A stretch of 14,558 bases of DNA, from the NCBI GenBank assembly GCA_018656255.1, contig JABHYI010000278.1, positions 1 through 14,558 on the forward strand, read 5' to 3'. Below the pieces are notes generated by a model. That model did no database searches and had not been told where the DNA came from. It saw only the letters and a list, made by a program, of their open reading frames with translations. Source of the DNA: Bacteroidota bacterium (GTDB lineage Bacteria; Bacteroidota; Bacteroidia; Flavobacteriales; Flavobacteriaceae). This document shows positions 7,471-13,893 of the stretch, piece after piece. The position numbers and the translations under genes were made by a program. Every line of letters starts with the position of its first letter. Positions within the stretch are counted from its first letter, which is position 1.

Positions 7471-8444
7471 AGTATATGCAAATCTAAGGTTTTATAGCAT
7501 GCTGTATCTATAAGATAGTTATCTGCCACATAGGTACGAGCCCCACAACTCTCTTTCCAGAAAATAAGCCCACTGTTTAAAGCCGTCCCATTTTCTTCGC
7601 TAGAGATATTAAAGTCAAAATAGCGTTTAGAGCTATCAAAATGATTTATAATATAATCATAGGCTAAATCCAAAGATCCAAAGGCATTCTTATCACTATT
7701 GCCAGAAACATACTGCGGATGTATCGTAGTTTTTGTTAAAAACAGGGTTGTTCCTGCAACAATAACATTGTCTTTGTAGACATTTACCTGCTTGATATGA
7801 TCTGGAAACTTGGCGGCAAGTAGTTGTATTTCCTCAAGGCTATGAACCGGAGCTATACCGTGCTTTTGTTGAAGATTTGGAATTAGTATCTCATTCCAAA
7901 ATCCTTCAAAGTTATGCTCTACAGCAATAGTGAGGCCATTTCGCTTTGCTTTGTTAATACCTTCTCTTCTGTTTTTCTGAAATTTTATTTTAGTACTCGT
8001 ATCTATAACCATTAATGCATCTCTTTTAATAAGTGTAGCATTTGCCTTGAATAAAAAGTAAGACAACTCATCAGAGGGCATTGTGTTGTAAAACGTTGGT
8101 ATGTTTCTCAGCTCTAAAGTAGAAATAGCCTTGGCATCTAAAAATGCAAGCAGCGCTTTAAAAGCTTCAAAGGTGTAAAGTAGTTTAGCGCTTTTACTTA
8201 ACACTAAGCTCCCATAAGTAAGACCTTTGTGAGAGTATAGTTTATCACCCACAATATTTGCAGGCAGTACAGCATAGAGTAAGTCATCTTTATATACTAG
8301 CAAAGAATAATCTGTAAATCTATCGCTGTGGTACTCCATAAAATCACGGGCAAACAAAAACGTAGCGTTTTTGGCCCCAGAAATAAAAGTATCCCAAGCC
8401 AGGCGGTTTTCTTTTGTGTATTTTTCTACGCGATAATTAGACAT
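7467..8444 (-). CDS. FemAB/GNAT-like acyltransferase, possibly amino-sugar N-acyltransferase
   Basis: 325 residues with two tandem GNAT-like halves as in the FemAB and BioF2-like families. The region [15 protein letters not shown] (157-171) is the characteristic basic helix. It is followed by an acyl-donor domain with [12 protein letters not shown] (224-235), SGNSD (247-251), [12 protein letters not shown] (255-266), the FDFNISS strand (277-282) and [11 protein letters not shown] (292-302). No signal peptide or membrane segment is seen, so it acts in the cytosol or at the membrane face. Known relatives transfer aminoacyl groups to peptidoglycan precursors or acyl groups to amines. Here its stop overlaps the aminotransferase start by 4 bp, so N-acylation of the 3-amino sugar is the best contextual guess. 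The sequence alone does not show the substrate. A promoter lies directly upstream. Confidence 0.72.
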   Translation of the reverse strand: MSNYRVEKYTKENRLAWDTFISGAKNATFLFARDFMEYHSDRFTDYSLLVYKDDLLYAVLPANIVGDKLYSHKGLTYGSLVLSKSAKLLYTFEAFKALLAFLDAKAISTLELRNIPTFYNTMPSDELSYFLFKANATLIKRDALMVIDTSTKIKFQKNRREGINKAKRNGLTIAVEHNFEGFWNEILIPNLQQKHGIAPVHSLEEIQLLAAKFPDHIKQVNVYKDNVIVAGTTLFLTKTTIHPQYVSGNSDKNAFGSLDLAYDYIINHFDSSKRYFDFNISSEENGTALNSGLIFWKESCGARTYVADNYLIDTACYKTLDLHIL

Positions 8445-8473
8445 AAAAATGATCTTGTTTGTATACTACCTAT

Positions 8474-8505
8474 CAAAGGTACGACTATTGTGCAACGGGT
8501 TCAAA
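8474..8505 (-). promoter_or_regulatory. Promoter of the acyltransferase-fdtB-wzx operon
   Basis: On the minus strand TTTG (8505-8502) is followed after 20 bases by TACCTTTG (8481-8474), a full match to the Bacteroidota TTTG/TAnnTTTG promoter. Transcription would start near 8467, about 22 bases before the ATG at 8444. The -33 element lies inside the last codons of the sulfatase gene, so the sugar operon can be expressed separately from the upstream three-gene unit. Confidence 0.72.
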
Positions 8506-9981
8506 AACGATGGTTCCATCGGTATCAATGTACTTATAAACGCCACTTGGGGCATCTTTATTTAAAATAACATAGCTACTATCATCTTGAAGGTGATCAA
8601 GATATGATGTGTCTTGTGTTAAGTAAGATACCAAAATCCTGAAAACGTTTACAGCACTTTTAAAATTTATATCATATGAGGGTATATCACCCTGTGGCCA
8701 ATGTATAGAAAGGTTACTACTCAAGATAGAATATATTAAATCTCTATCTTGGGTTTTAGTATAGGTTTGTAGGGTATACTCCATACCAACAAAGCCGCCA
8801 TGATCTGCCATAATAACTACAAGGGCATTGGGGTCGTTTTGTTTAATAATATCTAAGGTTTGGACAAGGGTTTTATTGGCATTGGCCAGCGTTTGTTGCC
8901 AGAGTGCGCGTTCTCCATCCACACCCAATGATTGGGCCTCTCTACCGTGCACATGTCCTGGATTAAATATTTCAATAAAGAAAAACTTAGGTTGGGATAT
9001 AACTTCTTTGGTATAGGTGTTAAGTGGGGTAAGAATATCATAATAAGTACCTAACCCTGTACCTATATAACCAACATCGCTATTAGTGAAATTACAAACA
9101 TCATACCCTAACACTGGTTTATTAAGCAGTAAATATGGCATCTCTGCCAAAAAATAACTCTTATACCCATTGTTTTTAAATATGTTTAGCACCGTGTTAT
9201 CTGAGATAATCATATCTCTGGCATTGGTGTTTTCTGTAATATCACTTCCCTTGCCATAATAATGATGCTTCATCATAAAAGTGGCACTGTTTGATGTTAG
9301 AGTGGAGGCGTAATTACTCCTAAAATTTGGATACGTTTTAAAGTTATTTGTGTCTAAATACTTCTTAAAATTATTGTTATCTATGTTGTAGTAGCCTTTG
9401 TCTATTTCTGAAAAATTAACATAGCCATCTGGCTGAATAAAGTATACATTGGGCTTTGTGACAAAACTAGCCTCTTGTATGGCATCTGGTTGCAATGTCC
9501 AAGAATTGTCATAAAATAGTTGTTTGCTCAAAACGGGAATTAATGTAAAAAGACCCAAGACCGCTAGGACCAATTGCAGCACAATTATTTTTTTATATTG
9601 TTTCCATAAAAAAAAGGCCAGTATGGCGGCTATTAAAACAATACCAAGTATCATTTTTTTTTGTATGCCTGCATACAAACATATTTTCATTAAAAACAAA
9701 AAAGTAAATACACCTAAAAAAGGAACCACATACTGCTGCCATTTTTGTAAAACCTTCACTTTTACAAACAGTTTTTTAATTATATAAAAAAGTAGTGCAG
9801 GAAGCCCTATAAAGCTTGCTACAAAAAACAAAAAATGCTGCCAGGTATTAACTAACTGAAAATTGTTACTGTAATAAAATAGAATTGGATAAAGTCCTGC
9901 AGCAATACCAGCGAGTAAAACAGAGGTATTGCTTGACTTTAAAAAAGAAGCAACAAAAGACCTATTGTTCTTTGCAGACAT
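8485..9981 (-). CDS. Membrane-anchored sulfatase/LtaS-type alkaline phosphatase superfamily enzyme
   Basis: 498 residues. The N-terminal part has five likely membrane segments (about 21-38, 48-68, 84-103, 109-126, 132-150), leaving the catalytic domain (about 177-440) on the outer face of the cytoplasmic membrane. This plan is that of LtaS-type phosphoglycerol and phosphoethanolamine transferases. Catalytic features: PNVYFIQPDGY (177-187) with the metal-ligand aspartate D185, SNYASTLTSN (222-231) with the nucleophile Thr/Ser near 226-227, NPGHVHG (340-346) and MADHGG (391-396) with D393 and H394. It may transfer a phospho-alcohol or act as a sulfatase or phosphatase on the exported glycan; substrate unknown. 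The ATG directly follows the methyltransferase stop codon in the same frame. The coding region contains T9 (9654-9662) and A8 (9608-9615) runs. Confidence 0.82.
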   Translation of the reverse strand: MSAKNNRSFVASFLKSSNTSVLLAGIAAGLYPILFYYSNNFQLVNTWQHFLFFVASFIGLPALLFYIIKKLFVKVKVLQKWQQYVVPFLGVFTFLFLMKICLYAGIQKKMILGIVLIAAILAFFLWKQYKKIIVLQLVLAVLGLFTLIPVLSKQLFYDNSWTLQPDAIQEASFVTKPNVYFIQPDGYVNFSEIDKGYYNIDNNNFKKYLDTNNFKTYPNFRSNYASTLTSNSATFMMKHHYYGKGSDITENTNARDMIISDNTVLNIFKNNGYKSYFLAEMPYLLLNKPVLGYDVCNFTNSDVGYIGTGLGTYYDILTPLNTYTKEVISQPKFFFIEIFNPGHVHGREAQSLGVDGERALWQQTLANANKTLVQTLDIIKQNDPNALVVIMADHGGFVGMEYTLQTYTKTQDRDLIYSILSSNLSIHWPQGDIPSYDINFKSAVNVFRILVSYLTQDTSYLDHLQDDSSYVILNKDAPSGVYKYIDTDGTIVFEPVAQ

Positions 9982-11370
9982 CTATACTTTGTTTTTTAAT
10001 AAATATAAAACTCTTTTGGTTCCAGGGACAGTTTCTTTTTTCTGGATATCAAAGTATTGCTTGTAGCCAGCTTCAAAAGCCTCTTGATTATAAAAATCAA
10101 AGTGGTTGATAAATTCTCGCTTTCTAACTAGAAGTGAGCTTACCCAAGAATCTTCTCGGGTAGGAAACTCTAGTATTAAATGTTTTGAGAACGCAGCAAA
10201 AAATTGAGCAGATCTATCAAAAGGAACATTCCCACTTAGGGTTATATGATGTATAAGAGCCAGCGCCATGGTAACATCTGGGCTATAGCCTTTGAGTCGC
10301 TCCACAAGAGAATTACGCTCTGAATTGTTTAAACCTATACCAGGGGCAGGCTGCAGGACATCACAAACAAAGGCCAACATGTTTGTTTCTTTGTTTTGTT
10401 GTATCTGCTTGTAATTGTAGCCTACTGCATTGCTGTCAATATCTGTAACAATTACGTGAGGTACTTTGGTTACCACAGTACGAGCAAAAGTTCCGTCATT
10501 GCCTCCAATATCAATAAGTCTTTGAGGATTTAATGCAGTAACCCAATCTTCGATTAAGGTTTTTTTACCTTGAAATGCAGCATCATTGTAATTAGTTTTA
10601 TCATAATAATTGCCCCACTCTGTTTCTTCTTTAATAGATAGCTTTTTGATAAAATCAAAGAGATTATCTATGATGTTATTTTGGGCCTTTAGAGAGAGTT
10701 TTGCAATTTTGGTTTCTGCTTTGTAATCTTCACTGTGGGTGCGTTCCATTTTTGCCAACAAATGTATGTTGGTATATATGGTTGAGCTTAATTTGCTTTT
10801 ACCTGGCAACAAAGATGCTATCAATTTTACAGGAATACCATCTATATGTGTTTGCAACATTTTAAAAATCTCTGTGCCGTGATAAGAGGCCAAAACTAGT
10901 GGTCCAAAAAAATGAGTGATAAATTGTTTGTAGGCTCTCCAAGGAGTGTCTTTCTCATAAAAATCGAAGGACAGCGTGTCTATAAAAACAGGACTCCCTT
11001 TGTGGAAAGTTACATTATAGGCAGATGCATCTTTTAAAATAAACCCTTTAGAAAGCGCATATTTATGAACCTTCAACGTATGTAGGGCAGCATGTTTGTA
11101 CTGCTCAAAACTCCACTCATAAGGATTGGTAATAAACGCAATAGGCTCTGGAGTAATAACTATTTGCTGGTCAGAAACCGTGGTTTGCGTGTGAGGTATT
11201 AACAGCTTATTTTTAATTAATGTCTTAAAAAAACCACTGTCTTTAAGGGCATTGTATTGTTTGAAATATATAGGGTTAATGGCACGCCTTAAGACATCCC
11301 CGTCATAAAACATGTATCCAGAGGGATCTCTAAAAGAAGCTTGGTGGGGGCTCGTGTTATTTTGTTTCAT
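9982..11370 (-). CDS. SAM-dependent methyltransferase with kinase-like N-terminal domain (NoeA-like)
   Basis: 462 residues in two parts. Residues 280-400 hold a class I methyltransferase: motif I LIDIGGNDGTFAR (285-297), the acidic strand end VTDID (308-312), a later FVCDVLQ stretch and MALALIHHI as motif IV/V. Residues 80-135 look like the catalytic loop of a protein-kinase or aminoglycoside-phosphotransferase fold: LKDASAYNVTF (112-122) and VFIDTLSF (128-135), with D114, N119 and D131 in the order of D...N...D of active kinases. As far as I recall, this two-part plan matches proteins annotated as NoeA-related nodulation or glycan methyltransferases. It would methylate a polysaccharide or its precursor in the cytosol. 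It overlaps the small upstream gene by 14 bp and abuts the membrane sulfatase with no gap. Whether the kinase-like part is active is unknown. Confidence 0.78.
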   Translation of the reverse strand: MKQNNTSPHQASFRDPSGYMFYDGDVLRRAINPIYFKQYNALKDSGFFKTLIKNKLLIPHTQTTVSDQQIVITPEPIAFITNPYEWSFEQYKHAALHTLKVHKYALSKGFILKDASAYNVTFHKGSPVFIDTLSFDFYEKDTPWRAYKQFITHFFGPLVLASYHGTEIFKMLQTHIDGIPVKLIASLLPGKSKLSSTIYTNIHLLAKMERTHSEDYKAETKIAKLSLKAQNNIIDNLFDFIKKLSIKEETEWGNYYDKTNYNDAAFQGKKTLIEDWVTALNPQRLIDIGGNDGTFARTVVTKVPHVIVTDIDSNAVGYNYKQIQQNKETNMLAFVCDVLQPAPGIGLNNSERNSLVERLKGYSPDVTMALALIHHITLSGNVPFDRSAQFFAAFSKHLILEFPTREDSWVSSLLVRKREFINHFDFYNQEAFEAGYKQYFDIQKKETVPGTKRVLYLLKNKV

Positions 11371-11554
11371 CTATATCTTCTTTCTCATCAATGTCTATAG
11401 AATCATAGGCGTCATCGTCTTCTTTGAGTAAACCAAGAAATCCTTTAATTTTATACATAACACCTTTAGAGAATAATAAAACACCTGCGGCTGCAGCAAC
11501 AACTGCTTGAACTATCATAGCTCCTAGACCTGGATCAAAATATAAAAAATTCAT
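11357..11554 (-). CDS. Small single-pass membrane protein with YFDPGLG motif
   Basis: 65 residues. MNFLYFDPGLGAMIVQ (1-16) matches, from memory, the Y-[LF]-DPG-x-G-x-x-x-Q start of a widespread family of tiny proteins coded next to polysaccharide methyltransferase and sulfatase genes. A hydrophobic helix (about 12-29), a basic patch (about 30-38) and a very acidic tail (45-65, mostly D, E and few hydrophobics) follow. The basic patch suggests the acidic tail stays in the cytosol. The role is unknown; it could recruit the methyltransferase to the membrane. The end of the gene overlaps the methyltransferase start by 14 bp, so translation is probably coupled. It is the first gene of the minus-strand unit, diverging from oxyR. 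Confidence 0.72.
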   Translation of the reverse strand: MNFLYFDPGLGAMIVQAVVAAAAGVLLFSKGVMYKIKGFLGLLKEDDDAYDSIDIDEKEDIDETK

Positions 11555-11681
11555 AACATTATTTTTAAGAGTAGCATTGTCGCTTCTACAAATAAACTAA
11601 AAAACCGCTACTTTATTGGGAGTATCTATGGTTTTTCTTCTTAAATGATAGCATAAGAGTATATATAGACGAACAATAGTC

Positions 11682-11716
11682 AAAAACTGAAAATTATTAA
11701 AAAGCTATCAGTTTTT
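11682..11716. promoter_or_regulatory. Inverted repeat upstream of oxyR, candidate operator
   Basis: AAAAACTGA (11682-11690) and TCAGTTTTT (11708-11716) are perfect 9-bp inverted repeats with a 17-base spacer, just upstream of the oxyR -7 box. Two ATAG half-sites (11665, 11676) and a CTAT (11705) lie in the same region, but their spacing does not match the classic OxyR tetrad. A LysR-type autoregulatory site, shared with the divergent polysaccharide unit, is plausible but not shown. Confidence 0.35.
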
Positions 11717-11718
11717 CT

Positions 11719-11726
11719 TATCTTTG
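11719..11726 (+). promoter_or_regulatory. -7 box of oxyR
   Basis: TATCTTTG matches TAnnTTTG at all fixed positions, 17 bases before the oxyR ATG. No TTTG is present about 20 bases upstream; that place is filled by the spacer and right arm of the inverted repeat, as expected for a promoter controlled by a bound regulator. Confidence 0.55.
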
Positions 11727-11743
11727 TTGTAAAGATACCACCA

Positions 11744-12679
11744 ATGACAATTACGCAACTAAAATACGTGTTGGCAGTAGCAGAAAACAAGAATTTCACC
11801 AAAGCAGCACAAAAAACTTTTGTTACACAACCAACCCTAAGCATGCAAATTCAAAAGCTTGAAGAAGAGCTTGAGATTTTAATTTTTGACCGCAGTAAAA
11901 AACCAATAGAACTAACACCTGTCGGAAAAAAAATAGTGAGTCAAGCCCGCAATATTGTAAATGAAAGTGAGCGTATGCAAGATGTGGTAGATCAAGAAAA
12001 AGGATTTATTGGTGGAGAATTTAAAATAGGAATCATCCCTACAGTAATGCCTACACTTCTTCCTATGTTTCTTAGAAACTTCACGAAAAAATATCCTAAG
12101 GTACAGCTCAAAATAGAAGAACTCACCACTGATGATATCATTACAAAACTTCGTGATGGTCATCTTGATGCGGCAATTGCAGCAACCCCACTACTAGAAC
12201 ATAATATTAAAGAGCGTGTATTGTATTATGAACCCTTTGTGGCTTTTGTACCAGAGGGTCATAAACTTTCTGAAAAAAAGAAAATTAGTAGTGACGATCT
12301 AGAACTAGATGATTTATTACTGTTAGAAGATGGCCACTGCTTTAAAGACAGTGTAATACATCTTTGTAAATCTCAACAAGGACAACTAGAAAATCATTTT
12401 CAGCTACAAAGCGGAAGTTTTGAAACCCTAATTAAATTATCTAATGAAGGACTAGGGATGACACTTCTACCCTATTTACACACCCTTGATCTTTCTGACA
12501 AACAAATTAAAAAGTTGCGTTATTTCACGGATCCTCCTCCTGCCAGAGAAGTGAGTCTTATTTATAATAAAAGTGAATTAAAAATGCAAATTATAGATGC
12601 CCTATATGATGTGATTGCTGGAGTAATTAGAGGGGCTATTCGTTTTAATGAGGTGAAGATTATAAGCCCTTTAAAATAA
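11744..12679 (+). CDS. oxyR: Peroxide-sensing LysR-family regulator OxyR
   Basis: 311 residues, a full-length LysR-type regulator. The N-terminal winged helix-turn-helix (about 1-60) includes FTKAAQKTFVTQPTLSMQIQKLEEEL (18-43). The C-terminal sensor domain carries LLLEDGHC (192-199) and VIHLC (204-208). The cysteines fall at C199 and C208, the same numbers and nine-residue spacing as the disulfide-forming pair of E. coli OxyR, and the LEDGHC context is also shared. Hydrogen peroxide would oxidise the pair and switch the protein to activate antioxidant genes. No catalase, peroxiredoxin or dps gene is adjacent here, so its targets lie elsewhere. The gene is divergent from the polysaccharide unit (189-bp gap) and ends in a strong terminator. 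Confidence 0.95.
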   Translation: MTITQLKYVLAVAENKNFTKAAQKTFVTQPTLSMQIQKLEEELEILIFDRSKKPIELTPVGKKIVSQARNIVNESERMQDVVDQEKGFIGGEFKIGIIPTVMPTLLPMFLRNFTKKYPKVQLKIEELTTDDIITKLRDGHLDAAIAATPLLEHNIKERVLYYEPFVAFVPEGHKLSEKKKISSDDLELDDLLLLEDGHCFKDSVIHLCKSQQGQLENHFQLQSGSFETLIKLSNEGLGMTLLPYLHTLDLSDKQIKKLRYFTDPPPAREVSLIYNKSELKMQIIDALYDVIAGVIRGAIRFNEVKIISPLK

Positions 12680-12690
12680 CCTTTTGAATA

Positions 12691-12735
12691 AACCCACAAA
12701 AAAAGCACTCCTGAGAGTGCTTTTTTTTATGGGTT
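12691..12735. terminator. Bidirectional intrinsic terminator after oxyR
   Basis: GCACTC (12705-12710), loop CTGA, GAGTGC (12715-12720) form the core stem, flanked by A7 and T8 tracts that act as U tracts in both directions. Outside these, AACCCA (12691-12696) pairs with TGGGTT (12730-12735), giving a palindrome of about 45 bp. The minus-strand gene at 12727-12924 ends inside the outer arm, so one structure serves both convergent genes. Confidence 0.9.
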
Positions 12736-12924
12736 TAATAGTGTTAAACATTGACTGAGTTGAGGATGTTGCTTTATCAAGGAATCTACCCAAATCATTA
12801 ACTCATCAATTTCATGAGGTAGTAATCGTGTGATTGCTTTTTTAAGCTCCTTGCTAAAAAGGCGAACATCAAAGCTTACTTTAGACAAAACCGCTTTGGT
12901 ATAGTCAAACATTGCTCTAGACAT
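12727..12924 (-). CDS. Conserved 65-residue protein of unknown function
   Basis: 65 residues starting MSRAMFDYTKAVLSKVSFD, a start I recognise from short unannotated proteins that recur in Flavobacteriaceae genomes. It is predicted to be soluble and mostly helical: SFDVRLFSKELKKAITRLLP (17-36) could form an amphipathic helix, followed by HEIDELMIWVDSLIKQHP (37-54). No signal peptide, membrane segment, metal site or DNA-binding motif is visible. The start is chosen from the conserved N-terminus. The stop lies within the outer arm of the shared terminator. It is convergent with oxyR; any link to oxidative stress is only by position. The 158 bases upstream are AT-rich, with no clear promoter and no gene. 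Confidence 0.75.
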   Translation of the reverse strand: MSRAMFDYTKAVLSKVSFDVRLFSKELKKAITRLLPHEIDELMIWVDSLIKQHPQLSQCLTLLNP

Positions 12925-13082
12925 ATGGAATAATTATAATAAGGTTAAGTAGTTTTCTATGCTATAAAGAGATGTTTAAGGTTATTTATTCACTAAATAT
13001 AAGAAAAATAGATCAAAATAAGGCATATCTTAACAACTAAAAACAGGCAATACACCCAAAAATAGGAGCAAACAGTTGTTTT

Positions 13083-13538
13083 CTATGATCTTACCTTAAG
13101 TGTCCATTGAAAATTAAATTCAGAAACTACAGCGCCAAGGCTATCTTTTCCGACGGCTTTGGTCCAGCAACTTTGCCCTTGTTTTGTTTGTATGGCTTTA
13201 GCAATAGTATCTTTAATTAACAGCCCATCTTCACAAGTAAAGGTAATTCTGCCAGTAGCTTTTTTATCAAACCTTGCATTATTGGTTGCAACTAGCATAG
13301 ATATTTTAGCGCCGCTTTGAGCAATACTAGCCATTACTAATGCTCCGGTTGCAAGTTCTGCAGCCATGCCCTGCACAGCCCAAAACATAGATTTAAAAGG
13401 GTTTTGGTTGATCCATCTATGCCTTACAGATGTAACACAACAAGTCTGGTCAATAGTTTTTACCCGTACTCCAGTAAAATAACAAGAAGGTAATTTAAAA
13501 AAGATATAACTGTTAATAGCCCTTGGTGTTGCCTTCAT
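13083..13538 (-). CDS. DUF4442 / hotdog-fold thioesterase-like protein
   Basis: 151 residues, the usual length of DUF4442 proteins, which belong to the hotdog superfamily with acyl-CoA thioesterases of the PaaI type. The family layout is visible: KLPSCYFTGVRVKTID (15-30), the long central helix NPFKSMFWAVQGMAAELATGALVM (46-69), then strands SMLVATNNARFDKKATGRITFTCEDG. The helix carries E61, a possible active-site residue by position, but no substrate can be given. It is cytosolic with no signal peptide. Its upstream region has CGAAGATA (13555-13562), a one-mismatch minus-strand -7 box, without a good -33. The gene stands alone between the 65-residue unknown and the divergent PadR operon. A weak inverted repeat (AACAACT at 13032, AGTTGTT at 13074) lies after its stop and may help termination. 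Confidence 0.8.
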   Translation of the reverse strand: MKATPRAINSYIFFKLPSCYFTGVRVKTIDQTCCVTSVRHRWINQNPFKSMFWAVQGMAAELATGALVMASIAQSGAKISMLVATNNARFDKKATGRITFTCEDGLLIKDTIAKAIQTKQGQSCWTKAVGKDSLGAVVSEFNFQWTLKVRS

Positions 13539-13618
13539 GTAGTATGATTTTTAACGAAGATAATCCAAGAAGTTGAATATAAAAAGTAAATAAGGACCCT
13601 AAAATAGATACTAATAAG

Positions 13619-13637
13619 TGTTAATTAAATGTTAATT
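13619..13637 (+). repeat. Tandem TGTTAATT repeat upstream of the PadR operon
   Basis: TGTTAATT occurs at 13619-13626 and again at 13630-13637, an 11-base period close to one DNA turn. It lies about 90 bases before the first gene of the PadR operon. Such spacing is often seen in regulator sites, but AT-rich DNA can produce it by chance. Confidence 0.3.
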
Positions 13638-13674
13638 TCAGTACCATGCGTAACATACTACCTGTTTTTAGACA

Positions 13675-13686
13675 TATACTTGTATA
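13675..13686. promoter_or_regulatory. Candidate operator/promoter of the PadR operon
   Basis: TATAC-TT-GTATA is a perfect 5-bp inverted repeat around a TT centre, 39 bases before the ATG at 13726. Its left part, TATACTTG, is also the best -7-like box in this region (one mismatch to TAnnTTTG). PadR-family dimers often bind short A/T-rich palindromes over their own promoter, so autorepression is a reasonable guess. Confidence 0.35.
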
Positions 13687-13725
13687 AAAAACTAATAGCT
13701 TCTAAAAAACATACCTACATAAACC

Positions 13726-13893
13726 ATGAATACCATCATTAATTTAACACTTGCCTTAGTATTATTTATTACAGGGGTAACTGTTTTACAGCAAGAACAA
13801 GATACCCCTGCAGCATGTTCTAAAAGAACCAAGATAAGTGGCAACACACAAAAAACACCACTTTACATAAAAATTCTAGACAATGAATATTGA
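13726..13893 (+). CDS. Short membrane or secreted peptide heading the PadR-PspC operon
   Basis: An open frame of 55 residues, easy to miss because of its length. The N-terminus MNTIINLTLALVLFITGVTV (1-20) is a signal peptide or single membrane anchor. The rest is polar with one cysteine (C31) and no known motif. If the signal is uncleaved, the 35-residue tail faces the periplasm. Support for a real gene: the frame is uninterrupted from a well-placed ATG, the hydrophobic start is not random-looking, and its stop lies 11 bp inside the padR-like gene, as in translationally coupled operons. The role is unknown. By position it may act with the PspC-type envelope protein or simply couple translation to the regulator. 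I do not recognise a family. Confidence 0.55.
   Translation: MNTIINLTLALVLFITGVTVLQQEQDTPAACSKRTKISGNTQKTPLYIKILDNEY

Noticed and set aside
8828-9041. Two 62-codon frames on opposite strands within the sulfatase gene
   Set aside because: They lie inside the catalytic-domain coding region in other frames; the real frame has conserved motifs and these have none.
11665-11708. Classic OxyR tetrad site (ATAG/CTAT at 11-base steps)
   Set aside because: Half-sites at 11665, 11676 and 11705 give offsets 0, 11 and 40, which do not fit the 0-11-22-33 pattern.
13032-13080. AACAACT/AGTTGTT inverted repeat as a terminator of the DUF4442 gene
   Set aside because: The arms are AT-rich with a 35-base spacer and no T tract; kept only as a remark in that gene's entry.
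13646-13687. 13-codon frame (MRNILPVFRHILV) upstream of the PadR operon as a leader peptide
   Set aside because: Too short, spans the candidate operator, and has no regulatory amino acid run or attenuator hairpin.
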